DNA of 64,000 nucleotides from Actinophytocola oryzae (GTDB taxonomy: Bacteria > Actinomycetota > Actinomycetes > Mycobacteriales > Pseudonocardiaceae): positions 682,001 through 746,000 of the forward strand of contig NZ_SOCP01000002.1 in NCBI RefSeq assembly GCF_004364325.1, given 5' to 3'. The notes beneath the pieces were generated by a model, which did not search any database, was not told where the DNA came from, and saw nothing but the letters and a program-made list of their open reading frames with translations. Position 1 is the first letter of the stretch, and the number at the start of each line of letters is the position of its first letter. Below are positions 16,329-25,072 of this stretch, one piece after another. Made by a program: the position numbers and the translations under genes.

Positions 16329-17288
16329 TCAGTGGAGGTAGGGCCAGCCCGCCGAGTCGATGGCGAGCAGGTTGATGCCGAGCAGTGAGGTCCCGTTGTC
16401 GGCGTAGTAGTGGTAGAACAGGACGTCACCGTCGCTGTCGGCCAGCACTTCCTGGTGGCCGGGTCCGTGGACGCTGCCCTGGCCCGCGAGGATCTCGGTG
16501 CCGCCGCCGGAGGTCATGGCGACGCCGTTGCGGTCGGTGTAGGGGCCGGTGACGCTGGTGGACCTGCCGACCATCACGCGGTAGGTACTGGCCGCGCCCT
16601 GACAGCACCGGTCGAACGAGACGAACAGGTAGTAGTAGCTGCCCCGTTTGACGATGTTCGGCGCCTCGATCGCGCCGCCGTTGCGCCCCGCGATGGCGCG
16701 GATGGTGCTGTCGGAGCGCAGGCCCGTGCTCGGGTTGAGCGCGATCATCTTGATACCAGACCAGAACGAGCCGAAGGACAGCCACCAGCGGCCCTGGTCG
16801 TCCACGACGAGGTCGGGGTCGATCGCGTTGAAGTTGTCCGACGTGCGGGACTCGATCACCAGGCCGCGGTTGGTCCAGGTGCCCGAGTTCCCGCTGCTGC
16901 TCGTGGCGAGGAAGATCGCCGAACGGTTCGAGCCGAACGTCGAGGCCGAGTAGTACAGGTAGTACTGGCCGTTGCGGTAGGACAGGTCGGGCGCCCACAG
17001 GTTGCGGCTGCCGCCCGTGTAGGTGGTCGTCCACGACGCGCCGCCGGGGAACACCGACCCGGCGTTGCGGAACGCGATGCGGTCGGTGGAGGTCTTCAGC
17101 GCGATGTCGTTGCCGGTGTGCGCCACGAGGTAGCTGCCGTCCGAGCGTCTGACCACGGTCGGGTCGTGCACGCCGACGTCGCCGGTCACCCGGCCGGGCA
17201 GGGGATAGGCCGACGCCGCGGGTGCCAGCACGACGGTCAGTGCCACCGCGCCCACCACGGCCAGGGCATGTCTTCTCAGTGAGACCAC
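16329..17288 (-). CDS. Secreted GH43 endo-1,5-alpha-L-arabinanase-like enzyme
   Basis: 319 residues with a signal peptide (~1-28, ending APAASA) and a single GH43 propeller. Motifs: GVHDPTVVRRSDGSYLVAHT (base Asp), NAIDPDLVVDDQGRWWLSFGS (second Asp), IEAPNIVKRGSYYYLF, and a late Glu in HGPGHQEV. This is the layout of bacterial endo-arabinanases. GTG 17288, preceded by GAGGGA, is preferred because upstream in-frame sequence would precede the signal peptide. With the downstream arabinofuranosidase it forms a two-gene arabinan-degrading operon, likely repressed through the LacI-type sites upstream. Confidence 0.88.
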   Translation of the reverse strand: MVSLRRHALAVVGAVALTVVLAPAASAYPLPGRVTGDVGVHDPTVVRRSDGSYLVAHTGNDIALKTSTDRIAFRNAGSVFPGGASWTTTYTGGSRNLWAPDLSYRNGQYYLYYSASTFGSNRSAIFLATSSSGNSGTWTNRGLVIESRTSDNFNAIDPDLVVDDQGRWWLSFGSFWSGIKMIALNPSTGLRSDSTIRAIAGRNGGAIEAPNIVKRGSYYYLFVSFDRCCQGAASTYRVMVGRSTSVTGPYTDRNGVAMTSGGGTEILAGQGSVHGPGHQEVLADSDGDVLFYHYYADNGTSLLGINLLAIDSAGWPYLH

Positions 17289-17398
17289 GGGATCCCTCGA
17301 CTTCCTGGACAGGAGCACCCGAACGGTGCCCGCCTCGCCACCTTGCGAGCAGGAGTCATGACGCGTCACGACGAGTCGCGAGTCCGACTCGAGTCGCC

Positions 17399-17412
17399 TG
17401 GGAGCGCTCCCA
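17399..17412. promoter_or_regulatory. Perfect LacI/CebR-type operator
   Basis: TGGGAGCGCTCCCA, a perfect 14-bp palindrome identical to the CebR-box consensus known from Streptomyces cellulose/cello-oligosaccharide genes. It lies 110 bases upstream of the GH43 operon start, suggesting control by a LacI-family sugar repressor encoded elsewhere. Confidence 0.75.
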
Positions 17413-17451
17413 AGGAGCGTAACGCGGCACACTCGTTAAAACAAGAGTAAA

Positions 17452-17465
17452 TGTTATCGCTAACA
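17452..17465. promoter_or_regulatory. Second LacI-type operator-like palindrome
   Basis: TGTTATCGCTAACA: perfect TGTTA/TAACA arms around TCGC, one base off the TGTTAGCGCTAACA pattern of LacI-family sugar repressors. A weaker relative (TGTTATCGCTCACT) lies at 17561-17574, nearer the rightward gene. Confidence 0.6.
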
Positions 17466-17803
17466 ACGAGCTGGTGTAGCGCAGGTCTGGCCAGTAGTGC
17501 CCGTGATCCACGGGATACCGGGTGCGAGGGAAGGTCGAGGTGTCGAGTCTGGCTCGATGATGTTATCGCTCACTTCACGGTGTCGCCGTAGGTGGATGAT
17601 TCACCAGAAGGTTTTGTCGAGCGACTCGAACTTCTTTTTCGGACTGATTTCTGGACAGATCAAGGACAATTCGCGTACAGGTCCGATCGGGCAACCGATG
17701 GTGCGAAGCCCCGTGGTCCGCTTCGCTGCCCGTGCCGCCGTCTCCCACGCGGCTTCGGCTGAGCACAGTGAAAAGGAAACAGAACACGACTGGGAGGTCG
17801 GCA
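17466..17803. other. Intergenic region before the orphan gene
   Basis: About 340 bases of lower GC with no supported gene. It holds the half-conserved operator-like site at 17561-17574 and, presumably, the promoter of the gene at 17804. No other structure was seen. Confidence 0.5.
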
Positions 17804-18403
17804 ATGACGGACTTCGAGGACCTGGGCATCCCGGGCGACACCACCGGTGTCGGCACCATGCTGGACAACATCGACGGCTACTCGACCACCGTGATCTACA
17901 ACGCCGTCATGAACGCGTCCGACGACGTGCTGCTCGCGTACTTCGGGTCCTACCCCGACGCTCGTGACGTCCTCACGGCCCGGCTCGACACCCTGCTGGG
18001 GACGGGTGGCACCGTGCTGGACAGCGACCTGGTCCAGCAGTACTGCATGGTGTTGCTCCCGCTGCTCAACGACATCAACGACGCCAACCACGTCAACGGT
18101 GTCGCCGTCGAGGCCGCGGATCTCGCTCCGCAACAGCAGCAGCTGCTCGACCAGGCCGAGGACAACTTCCGCACCTACGTCAACGACAACATCGAGGCCT
18201 ACAACTCGATCCTGGTCAACCAGGAGAACGCCGAGTGGGGCCTTGCCGACTACCTGCTCCACACGCTCGACACCGGCGGCTGCAACAACGTCTTCGCCAG
18301 CTGGGCGATCCTCGTCGTCACACCGTACGCGGAGCACGGTTTCGTCCGCCTCGAGGAGCAGATCCGCGACCATCTGATGACCCGCGTCGGAATTCCGGTC
18401 TAG
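17804..18403 (+). CDS. Orphan acidic protein of unknown function
   Basis: 199 residues, no family recognised. It is acidic, rich in Asp and Asn, has no signal peptide or membrane segment, and looks mostly alpha-helical (e.g. around AAQLAPQQQQLLDQAEDNFRTY-like stretches at ~105-130). Only two cysteines are seen. ATG 17804 follows a good GGGAGGT; upstream in-frame sequence has no ribosome site. It stands alone, with about 370 bases before it and about 110 after it, and the next genes seem unrelated. Confidence 0.8.
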   Translation: MTDFEDLGIPGDTTGVGTMLDNIDGYSTTVIYNAVMNASDDVLLAYFGSYPDARDVLTARLDTLLGTGGTVLDSDLVQQYCMVLLPLLNDINDANHVNGVAVEAADLAPQQQQLLDQAEDNFRTYVNDNIEAYNSILVNQENAEWGLADYLLHTLDTGGCNNVFASWAILVVTPYAEHGFVRLEEQIRDHLMTRVGIPV

Positions 18404-18511
18404 TTCGTCAATTCGCGCCACAGCATTTCATACTCCGTTTGGGTGATCCCCAGTGGACCCGGTATCAGTTACACCTGCACGGTGAATTCTGGTTCTCTGC
18501 GAGGGGGCACG

Positions 18512-19006
18512 ATGGATGTCGACAGCCGGGTGACGGGCGTGGCGAAAGCCGTGGTCGCGGAACTGGCTCCGGACGAGTTGGTGTTCTTCGACACCGCGAC
18601 CGAGATGTTCTTCCGCGACAGGAGCAAGCCGGCCCGCAGGCAGGGGAGGGACCCACTCTCCTTCGGGATCACCGAGGTGGTGGACGTGGTGACCCCCGCA
18701 GCCCTGTACGTGGCCGCGGTCGTGGTCGACGAGGTGCTGGGCAGGGCTGCGTCGAAGACCGTGGACAAGGTGGGCGGACGGTGGCTGCGCAGGAAACGGG
18801 TCGAGGGCCGCCCGGACGAGGCGCCGCTGCTCGTGTCCGACCCGGAACAGCTCGCCGCGATCTGCGTCGAGGTCCGGCGCCTCCTGCGTGCGCTGCACTT
18901 CCCGGAGGACAGGATCGAGGTGTTCGTCCGTGCCCTCGTCGGGGCTCTGACCGTCCCACGTGGCGTCTTCGAGCACGACGAGCGCGGACCTGACGCGAAT
19001 GAGTGA
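18512..19006 (+). CDS. Small protein of unknown function coupled to an M48 peptidase
   Basis: 164 residues, no family recognised. The start (MDVDSRVTGVAKAVVAELAP) is helical. A hydrophobic segment ITEVVDVVTPAALYVAAVVVDEVLG (~50-75) could be membrane-associated, followed by a basic stretch and a helical C-terminal part. ATG 18512 follows GAGGGGG. Its stop overlaps the ATG of the membrane peptidase gene by eight bases, so the two are almost certainly cotranslated and probably act together. It could be a regulator, adaptor or substrate of the peptidase. Confidence 0.8.
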   Translation: MDVDSRVTGVAKAVVAELAPDELVFFDTATEMFFRDRSKPARRQGRDPLSFGITEVVDVVTPAALYVAAVVVDEVLGRAASKTVDKVGGRWLRRKRVEGRPDEAPLLVSDPEQLAAICVEVRRLLRALHFPEDRIEVFVRALVGALTVPRGVFEHDERGPDANE

Positions 19007-21644
19007 CAGACCCGGCGGGGCGACGCTCACGGAGTCCCCGTCGGCGACGGCGCCCCGGCGTCCCCCGTCCGGCATGACCGTGCTGTTCTCGCTCCTTGTC
19101 TCCGTCGTCGTGGTCACCGTCGGGGTCGTCGGCGCGCTCCTCTGGACCGTGACGGGGGACAACGCCCGGCGCTGGGCCGAGGCGTGGCAGCGGTGCGGCC
19201 CGGGGTGGCTCGCCGGGCCGGACGCGTCCACAGCCGGCGCCAACGAGGACATGCACCGTTTCGTGCGCTGTGTCGCACCGGTGAGCAGGGAACAGGCATC
19301 GTGGTCGCTGTACGCGGTCGGGCTGCTGGTCCTGGTCGCGCTGCTGTGCTACGCCGCCTACCCGGCCGTCATCACCAGACGGCGGGGGCTCGGACGGTTC
19401 CGGCCGGAAGGCGAGCTCGCCGAGGTCCTCGAGGGACTGCGTCGCGTGGCCGGTCTCCGAACGCCGCCGACGTACCTGTTGCGACCGAGCGAGGAGACCC
19501 GGGTCACCAGGGACGCGATGACCTTCGGCGCGTTCCGTGCCCGCCACATCGCGCTGGACATGGGGCTGGTGAAGGACTTCGGCCACGACCGGGACCGCTT
19601 CCGCGCGGTGGTGCTGCACGAGCTGGCACACGCACGCGGCCGTGACGTGCACATCACCTACCTCACCAAGGCCGTGTGGGCCGCGTTCGTCGCGCTCGCC
19701 TGGGTGCCCGCCGCGATCGGACTGCTCCTCCGGCACGACGCCTCGGCGTGGCTGTTCGCCGCGGGGCTCCTCGTGCTGACCGCGCTCGTCCTGTCGATCC
19801 GCAACGCGATCCTGCGGGAGCGTGAGCTGCACGCCGACGGGGTGGCCGCCGCCGTCGTCGGCCGGGAGGACGCCCTGCGCGTGCTGCACGGCGAGGAGCG
19901 GCCGGGACTCTGGCGGCGGTTCACCCACCACCATCCGAGTGCGGCCAGGCGACGGCGGTTCGTCACCGAGCCGGCCCTGCTGGACACGCCCCGCTGGTGG
20001 GAGCTGCCCGTGGTCGGGGTGGTCGTCGGGATGGTGGGGAGCAACGTCTGGTACGTCGCCACCATCGCGTTGGTCACGCTGCCGGGGACGAACGGCCTGC
20101 TGGTCGGCCTGCTCGTCGCACCCGCGCTGACCGCTCCGGTCGTGGTGGCCGTCTGGCGGGTCGTGCGACTGGACCCGGACGGCACCCACGTCCCGCGGTG
20201 GCTGGTGTTCGCCGGAGGACTGGCGCTCGGCTGCCTGGTCGGCAGACAGCTGTCGCTGACCTCGGTTCTCGTCGGCGCCTCCGGCGGCAGCGCGTTCGGG
20301 TCCGACCTTGTCGCCGTTCCCGGCCTGGTGGTGGCGACACTCGCCGTCGCACTGTGGACGGCGTCGGTGGCCAGGGAGGCGTCGCTGTCCGCCGTGGTCG
20401 TCGCCGTCACGGCCGCCGTAGGTCTCCTGACGGCGGTGTGGTGGCTCCACAGCACCGTCGGATCATTGTGGTCGTGGGACTTCTACGACAAGGGACCGGA
20501 GTTCCCCGACCCCGTGGGCCGGGCCGCCGGCTGGCTCGACGAGGCCACGCACTGGCTGACCCTGCGCAACCTGCCCCTGACGACGCTGGTCTACGTCCCG
20601 ATCGTCGTGCCGTTGCTGAGTCTGCTCTGGCTCGTTCCGGCACTGGTGGCACCACGCGTGTTCGACCTGCGGCGGGCGTTGCGCGCCGGACTGGTCGGCG
20701 CGGCGACCGTCATGGTCCTCACCTGCGCGGCGGTGCTGGTGGCCCGGTGGTCGATCCCGTCGGAGATCAGGGCGAACGACCGGTTCGCGATCGTCTTCCA
20801 CTTCTCGGCGATCGTGCTGTGCGTCGTCGTGCAGGCCGTGGTGGCGTTCCTGCTGCGGGGGCCGCACCGGGCCGTCCTGGTGCCGTTGGCGGCCACCACG
20901 ACCGCGCTGTTGTCCTCCGCGGCCTTCTTCCTCGTCGTGGAACCGCTCTACCGCGCGGTCGACCTGAGGGCGTCCGATCCGGAGTCGCTGTACCCCGCGC
21001 CGGACTTCCAGATCATCGCCGACTTCGGGCAGTACAGCGTGCTGCTCGGCCTGCTCGTCTCCTCGGTCGCCGCCACCCTCGGCGCGCTGCTTCGCCCGAG
21101 GCCTGCGGCCGGTCCGGCACCGGGCGGGATGCGGGGGACCGTCGCGGTGACCATCGGCACGGTCGTGCTGGCGGCGGCAACCGTCCCGCCCGCCATCGAC
21201 TACTGGAAGGCGGCCGGCCCCTCGACCACGCCCGCGGAATGTCTGGTGGGAACGTGGACGGAGCGGTCGAGGACCTCGTTCGTGCCTGCGGATCCCGACG
21301 AGGAGCCGCTGCGTTTCACGGGTTCCGGCTCCGTCCTGGTCTACACGGGCGACGGCCGTTTCCGCGCGGCCTTCAGCCCCGCCTCGGCCGACCACAGTGG
21401 ACAGCGGTACGTCCTCGCGTACTCCGGTGTCGTCTCGGGCACCTATCGCGTCGACGGCGACCACATCGTCTACAGCTCGGTGGCTCCAGGCGTCGAGGTC
21501 TCGTTCTCCGTCGACGGCACGCCCGTGGACACCCGACCGGTGACGGGCTTCGCCGACGACGCGTTCACCTGCACGGGCGACACCATGACCCAGAAGGGAC
21601 CGTCCTACTCGATCACGCTCGTCCGCGTCGAGGCCGGCCGCTGA
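18999..21644 (+). CDS. Multi-pass membrane M48-type metallopeptidase with lipocalin-like C-terminal domain
   Basis: 881 residues. Two N-terminal membrane segments, then an M48 (HtpX/Ste24-like) domain with the zinc motif HELAH (H207) and a second motif ERELHADG, giving the third-ligand Glu and the conserved Asp. Numerous further membrane helices follow (~240-690). The last ~130 residues form a soluble domain beginning CLVGTWTERS, with repeated beta-strand patterns like a small lipocalin-type barrel. That tail is not part of standard M48 enzymes. The likely role is membrane-protein or peptide cleavage with an outward sensing or binding domain; substrate unknown. It ends exactly one base before the opposite tetR stop. 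Confidence 0.82.
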   Translation: MSDRPGGATLTESPSATAPRRPPSGMTVLFSLLVSVVVVTVGVVGALLWTVTGDNARRWAEAWQRCGPGWLAGPDASTAGANEDMHRFVRCVAPVSREQASWSLYAVGLLVLVALLCYAAYPAVITRRRGLGRFRPEGELAEVLEGLRRVAGLRTPPTYLLRPSEETRVTRDAMTFGAFRARHIALDMGLVKDFGHDRDRFRAVVLHELAHARGRDVHITYLTKAVWAAFVALAWVPAAIGLLLRHDASAWLFAAGLLVLTALVLSIRNAILRERELHADGVAAAVVGREDALRVLHGEERPGLWRRFTHHHPSAARRRRFVTEPALLDTPRWWELPVVGVVVGMVGSNVWYVATIALVTLPGTNGLLVGLLVAPALTAPVVVAVWRVVRLDPDGTHVPRWLVFAGGLALGCLVGRQLSLTSVLVGASGGSAFGSDLVAVPGLVVATLAVALWTASVAREASLSAVVVAVTAAVGLLTAVWWLHSTVGSLWSWDFYDKGPEFPDPVGRAAGWLDEATHWLTLRNLPLTTLVYVPIVVPLLSLLWLVPALVAPRVFDLRRALRAGLVGAATVMVLTCAAVLVARWSIPSEIRANDRFAIVFHFSAIVLCVVVQAVVAFLLRGPHRAVLVPLAATTTALLSSAAFFLVVEPLYRAVDLRASDPESLYPAPDFQIIADFGQYSVLLGLLVSSVAATLGALLRPRPAAGPAPGGMRGTVAVTIGTVVLAAATVPPAIDYWKAAGPSTTPAECLVGTWTERSRTSFVPADPDEEPLRFTGSGSVLVYTGDGRFRAAFSPASADHSGQRYVLAYSGVVSGTYRVDGDHIVYSSVAPGVEVSFSVDGTPVDTRPVTGFADDAFTCTGDTMTQKGPSYSITLVRVEAGR

Positions 21645-22841
21645 TCACAGGCCCAGCGCGCCGACGAGCAGCGCGGCGACCGCGTCGCGGTGCTCCGGGC
21701 TGTCGTGCCAGCGCAGTCGGCGACCTGCCTCCACCACCACGCCGAACCCGGCGTGCACCAGCACCCTGGCCTGGCGCGAGTCGAGTTCCGGGCGCGCAGA
21801 CCGGAGCTGCTGCTCCCACACGGCGATGTGTTCACGCTGCGCGACGACCACGGGCCGCTGCAGGGTGGCGGGCAACCCGACCAGCTCGGCGTTCGCGACG
21901 CTCGTGAGGGCCGTGTGCTCGAAGCTGTAGGCCACATACGTCGCGGCCAGCGCGACGACGGCGTCGTGCGGGTCGGTCACCCCGCAAAGGTTCTGTTCCA
22001 CCGCCTGAGTGAGGAGCCCGGCGGCCTGGAGGCAGGCCGCGGCGAGGATGTCGGCCTTGCCGGGGAAGTAGCGGTAGAGCGCGGAGGGGACGAGCCCGAC
22101 GGCCTCGGCGATCCTGCCGTTCGTGACGGTGGCGAAGCCGTCCCGTTCGAACAGGGGGATCGCCGCCGCGAGGATCTCCGAGCGCCGGGTGCGTGGCACG
22201 GGCGGGGTCGGCAGTTCGACGAGGCGCGCGGTGCCCGCCGCCGGGTCGGTCGCGACCACACGCAGGGCGGCCGCCAGCAGCACGTCCTCGACGCGGCGCT
22301 GCGCGATCGAGGTGTGGTGCATCGTGATGGACCCGATCACGCCCAGCGCCGCGGCGGCACGCAGGTGCTCGTCGGGTAGCGGGTGCTCGCGCCGCACCAC
22401 GTCGGTCACCCGCCCGACGACGTGCGCGAACTTGGCCCTGAGCACCCCGCGGTCCGCGCGGTCGAGGTAGCGGGCCTCCCACCGGTACACCCCGCCGGAC
22501 GCGCGATGGGCGACGGTGACGCGGGTGACGGCGGTGAGGACGTCCACAAGGGACGCATCGGCCGGCACGTCGTCGAGCGCGGCGACGAGCCGGTCCACCA
22601 TGACGTTCGCGCACTCGGCGAACAGCGCGTACTTGTTGGGGAAGTGCCGGTACAGGGCAGCCGCCGTGATGCCGACGCCCGCCGCGATCTCCTCCATGGA
22701 CGCCGCGTGGTAGCCGCGCTCGCTGAACACCCGGCCTGCCGCCCCGACGATGAGCTGCCTGCGGTTACGCGGCCGGACGGCCGCGGCCGACTCGGTCGTC
22801 ACCGCGGCGCGCGGGGGAGGGGAGCCATAAGAGCCAGTCAA
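21645..22841 (-). CDS. Double TetR-family regulator, possible regulator of lcp
   Basis: 398 residues containing two complete TetR modules. The first helix-turn-helix is at ~40-75 (MEEIAAGVGITAAALYRHFPNKYALF), the second at ~235-275 (NGRIAEAVGLVPSALYRYFPGKADIL), each with its own ligand-binding part. Such tandem forms occur in mycobacteria and relatives. It is divergent from the latex-clearing protein gene 188 bases away; in Gordonia and Rhodococcus, lcp is controlled by a TetR-type LcpR, so a similar role is plausible. The start is uncertain: TTG 22841 gives the longest form, and GTG 22802 is possible; neither has a Shine-Dalgarno. Confidence 0.85.
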   Translation of the reverse strand: MTGSYGSPPPRAAVTTESAAAVRPRNRRQLIVGAAGRVFSERGYHAASMEEIAAGVGITAAALYRHFPNKYALFAECANVMVDRLVAALDDVPADASLVDVLTAVTRVTVAHRASGGVYRWEARYLDRADRGVLRAKFAHVVGRVTDVVRREHPLPDEHLRAAAALGVIGSITMHHTSIAQRRVEDVLLAAALRVVATDPAAGTARLVELPTPPVPRTRRSEILAAAIPLFERDGFATVTNGRIAEAVGLVPSALYRYFPGKADILAAACLQAAGLLTQAVEQNLCGVTDPHDAVVALAATYVAYSFEHTALTSVANAELVGLPATLQRPVVVAQREHIAVWEQQLRSARPELDSRQARVLVHAGFGVVVEAGRRLRWHDSPEHRDAVAALLVGALGL

Positions 22842-23029
22842 CCACGAAAGGGACCGCGTCTCCGAGACCAGCGGACCGATTCAGTCGGCGATGCCCTTGC
22901 CGCCGAACGACCCGCTTCGATATGTTAATGGAGAATCTCACGGTTGATCACGTGGGACCTGGGCTGACTTGCTTCCGCGGATCCCTGCAAGAGCGGCGCC
23001 GATGCCTATCAAGGAAGCTGGGTATGTAA
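22842..23029. promoter_or_regulatory. Divergent promoter region between tetR and lcp
   Basis: 188 bases separating the two starts. The most promoter-like part is the AT-rich TATGTTAATGGAG around 22921-22934, which includes a short symmetric GAGAATCTC just downstream that could be part of an operator. AAGGAAG (23011-23017) is the probable ribosome site of lcp. A binding site cannot be fixed from one sequence. Confidence 0.4.
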
Positions 23030-24205
23030 ATGAGCAGTCTCAGCAGAAGGAACGTCCTCTCGCTCGGCGTGGCCCTGGGGCTGGTGAGCGCCGTGGGCGC
23101 CGTCCCGGCCTGGGCGGCGGAAACCGACCCCTGGTGGACGTGGGACGACGAGGTGGACCGCCTGATGGCGGGGTTCCTGGACGGCGGTCAGGTTCCGGCG
23201 ATCAACACCGCGATGCGGTCGTGGGTGGACAACGACGACCCGCTGCCCGGTGGTCTGCCCGCCACGCTCGCGGCGTATCTCCAGCAGGTCAACAGGCTCC
23301 CGTCGTGGGCGGACCGAACCAAGCTGCGCCTCGCGGCCGACTTCAACCGCCGCAAGGACACGTACCTGTTCATGCTGTACGGGCTGGGCAGCGGCATCAT
23401 GAGCACGGTGATCCCGCGCGAGGCGAAGTCGGTGTACTGGTCCGCGGGCGGTGCCGACATGCAGGACCGCGCGGCGAAGACGTTCACGTTCGGCTACGAC
23501 CTGAGCGACCGCAACGCCTTCGAACCGACGGGCCAGTTCGTGGTCACGGCCAACAAGACCCGCCTGGTGCACGCGGCGGTGCGTCACCTGCTGCCGAGGT
23601 CGTCGCACTGGCAGGCGGTGGCGGACGAGCAGGTCCCGATCAGCAACGGCGACATCCTGGTCACGTTCCACAGCCTGGGGACGTTCGTGCACAGGAAGCT
23701 GATCGAGTGGCACGTCCCGATGTCGGCGGCGGACGAGGAGGCATTCCTGCACTCGTGGCAGGTCGCGATCCACCTGCTCGGCGTGCGGGACGAGTTCATC
23801 CCGAAGACGTGGGCGGCGGCGGACGCGCAGTCGGCGCAGGTGCTCACGCCGATCCTCAGCCCGTCGTTCGAGGGCAAGGAACTGGCCGAGGACCTGCTGG
23901 GGCTGACCGCACAGATCGACCTGGGCGTAACCCGGGGTTTCCTCAACGAGTTCGTGCGGTACGTGCTGAGCGACCAGGTGGGCGACTGGCTACAGCTGCC
24001 ACGCGACTACGCGGCGGCGGCGCTCATCCGCACGGGGTGGCCCGCGTACATCGCGTTCCGGGAGGGCCTGCTGCCGGTGATGCCGGTCGGTTTCTCCATG
24101 TTCGATCAGTTCATCCGCGCAATGGCGATGCTGTTCCTCAACAAGGCCACCTCCCCGACCGCGACCCTGATCACGATCCCCACCGGCAACCGCCCGGAAG
24201 CCTGA
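23030..24205 (+). CDS. lcp: Latex-clearing protein, rubber oxygenase (Lcp)
   Basis: 391 residues with a twin-arginine signal (SRRNVLSLG, cleavage near AWAA, ~30), so it is exported folded with its heme b. The fold is DUF2236/MpaB-like. The catalytic set of Streptomyces K30 Lcp is kept with one constant offset of 17: E131 (E148), R147 (R164), K150 (K167), T151 (T168) and the proximal heme ligand H181 (H198, in TRLVHAAVRH). Lcp cleaves cis-1,4-polyisoprene endo-wise, giving oligoisoprenoids with aldehyde and ketone ends. The start is the ATG directly before the Tat motif. It is monocistronic and divergent from a double-TetR gene. Confidence 0.93.
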   Translation: MSSLSRRNVLSLGVALGLVSAVGAVPAWAAETDPWWTWDDEVDRLMAGFLDGGQVPAINTAMRSWVDNDDPLPGGLPATLAAYLQQVNRLPSWADRTKLRLAADFNRRKDTYLFMLYGLGSGIMSTVIPREAKSVYWSAGGADMQDRAAKTFTFGYDLSDRNAFEPTGQFVVTANKTRLVHAAVRHLLPRSSHWQAVADEQVPISNGDILVTFHSLGTFVHRKLIEWHVPMSAADEEAFLHSWQVAIHLLGVRDEFIPKTWAAADAQSAQVLTPILSPSFEGKELAEDLLGLTAQIDLGVTRGFLNEFVRYVLSDQVGDWLQLPRDYAAAALIRTGWPAYIAFREGLLPVMPVGFSMFDQFIRAMAMLFLNKATSPTATLITIPTGNRPEA

Positions 24206-24310
24206 CCAACTACGTGCCAACGCTGTTACGTGCGTGAGTCCGTCGCCAGGGACACTCCGAGTGCACTGGCCACGACTCCAACCAAAGGACGGGCTGTGCT
24301 CGGCGAGCTG

Positions 24311-24326
24311 GGTGAGCGCGCTCACC
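24311..24326. promoter_or_regulatory. Perfect 16-bp palindrome (possible operator)
   Basis: GGTGAGCGCGCTCACC, fully symmetric, 95 bases upstream of the DinB-like gene and about 105 bases after lcp. It could be an operator for either a local or a distant regulator. A weaker GGGAA/TTCCC hairpin lies at 24369-24382. Confidence 0.4.
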
Positions 24327-24420
24327 GGAATCGCGAGAATGCTGACGGCACAGAGGCTTCGAGCCTACGGGAATTGTTTCCCAGCCACCCGCATGGCCGG
24401 CGCCGTGATGTGATGGGTCG

Positions 24421-25020
24421 ATGGCTGATGACCTGGGTGACGTGCGTGAGCTGGACCGGCGGGCGCTGGCCCTCACCGGGGAGGTCGTCGCCGCGGTGAC
24501 GGCTGCTGACCTCGACCGGCCGACGCCCTGTGCCGAGTGGTCGATCCGTGCGGTGTCGGAGCACCTGGTGAGCGAGAACCGCGGCTACGCCGCCAGTTCG
24601 ATGGGTGCACCCGCGATCGTGTCCATCTGGTACTCGGGAGACCTCAGACCCGACCCGCCCCGCGCCTACCACGACTCCGCCGCCATGGTCACGAACGCCT
24701 TCACCGCCCCAGGCCTCCACGAAAGCTCCTTCGAGGTGCGCGAGTTCGGCTACTTCCCCGCACCAACCGCGATCGCCATGCACTTCGTCGACGTCCTCGT
24801 CCACGGGTGGGACCTGGCCGTGAGCCTCGACGTCCCCTACCGCCCCGACGACGACCTGGCATCCGCCGCGCTCCACATCGTCGCCAGGTGGCCGCGCACC
24901 GGCAGGCGCACGCGGGAGTTCGCGCGACCGGTGACAGTACCCGCGACCGCCCCGGACTTCGCCCGGCTGCTCGGAACGCTCGGCCGGTCACCGTCGTGGA
25001 CACCACCCGCGAAGGGTTGA
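24421..25020 (+). CDS. TIGR03086/DinB-like metal-binding protein
   Basis: 199 residues of the mycothiol-dependent maleylpyruvate isomerase/DinB superfamily as found in TIGR03086-type proteins. Seen: the N-terminal helix with TPCAEWSIRAVSEHLVSEN (metal His) and the paired motif AMHFVDVLVHGWDLA with further His residues; together these make the usual three-His metal site of a four-helix bundle. Members bind divalent metal and use mycothiol or act in detoxification; the substrate of this one cannot be told. The C-terminal region is the normal short extension. It is a single gene. Confidence 0.8.
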   Translation: MADDLGDVRELDRRALALTGEVVAAVTAADLDRPTPCAEWSIRAVSEHLVSENRGYAASSMGAPAIVSIWYSGDLRPDPPRAYHDSAAMVTNAFTAPGLHESSFEVREFGYFPAPTAIAMHFVDVLVHGWDLAVSLDVPYRPDDDLASAALHIVARWPRTGRRTREFARPVTVPATAPDFARLLGTLGRSPSWTPPAKG

Positions 25021-25033
25021 CCAGCCCAGTACG

Positions 25034-25051
25034 TTTAGCGAAATCGCTAAA
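25034..25051. promoter_or_regulatory. Operator-like palindrome of the VOC-arsR operon
   Basis: TTTAGCGA and TCGCTAAA, perfect 8-bp arms with AA between, in an AT-rich patch 21 bases before the VOC gene. Its place just ahead of an operon ending in an ArsR-type regulator suggests autoregulation. The AT content also makes it a likely core promoter. Confidence 0.65.
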
Positions 25052-25072
25052 TATTGGGCAGGAGGCAATGCG

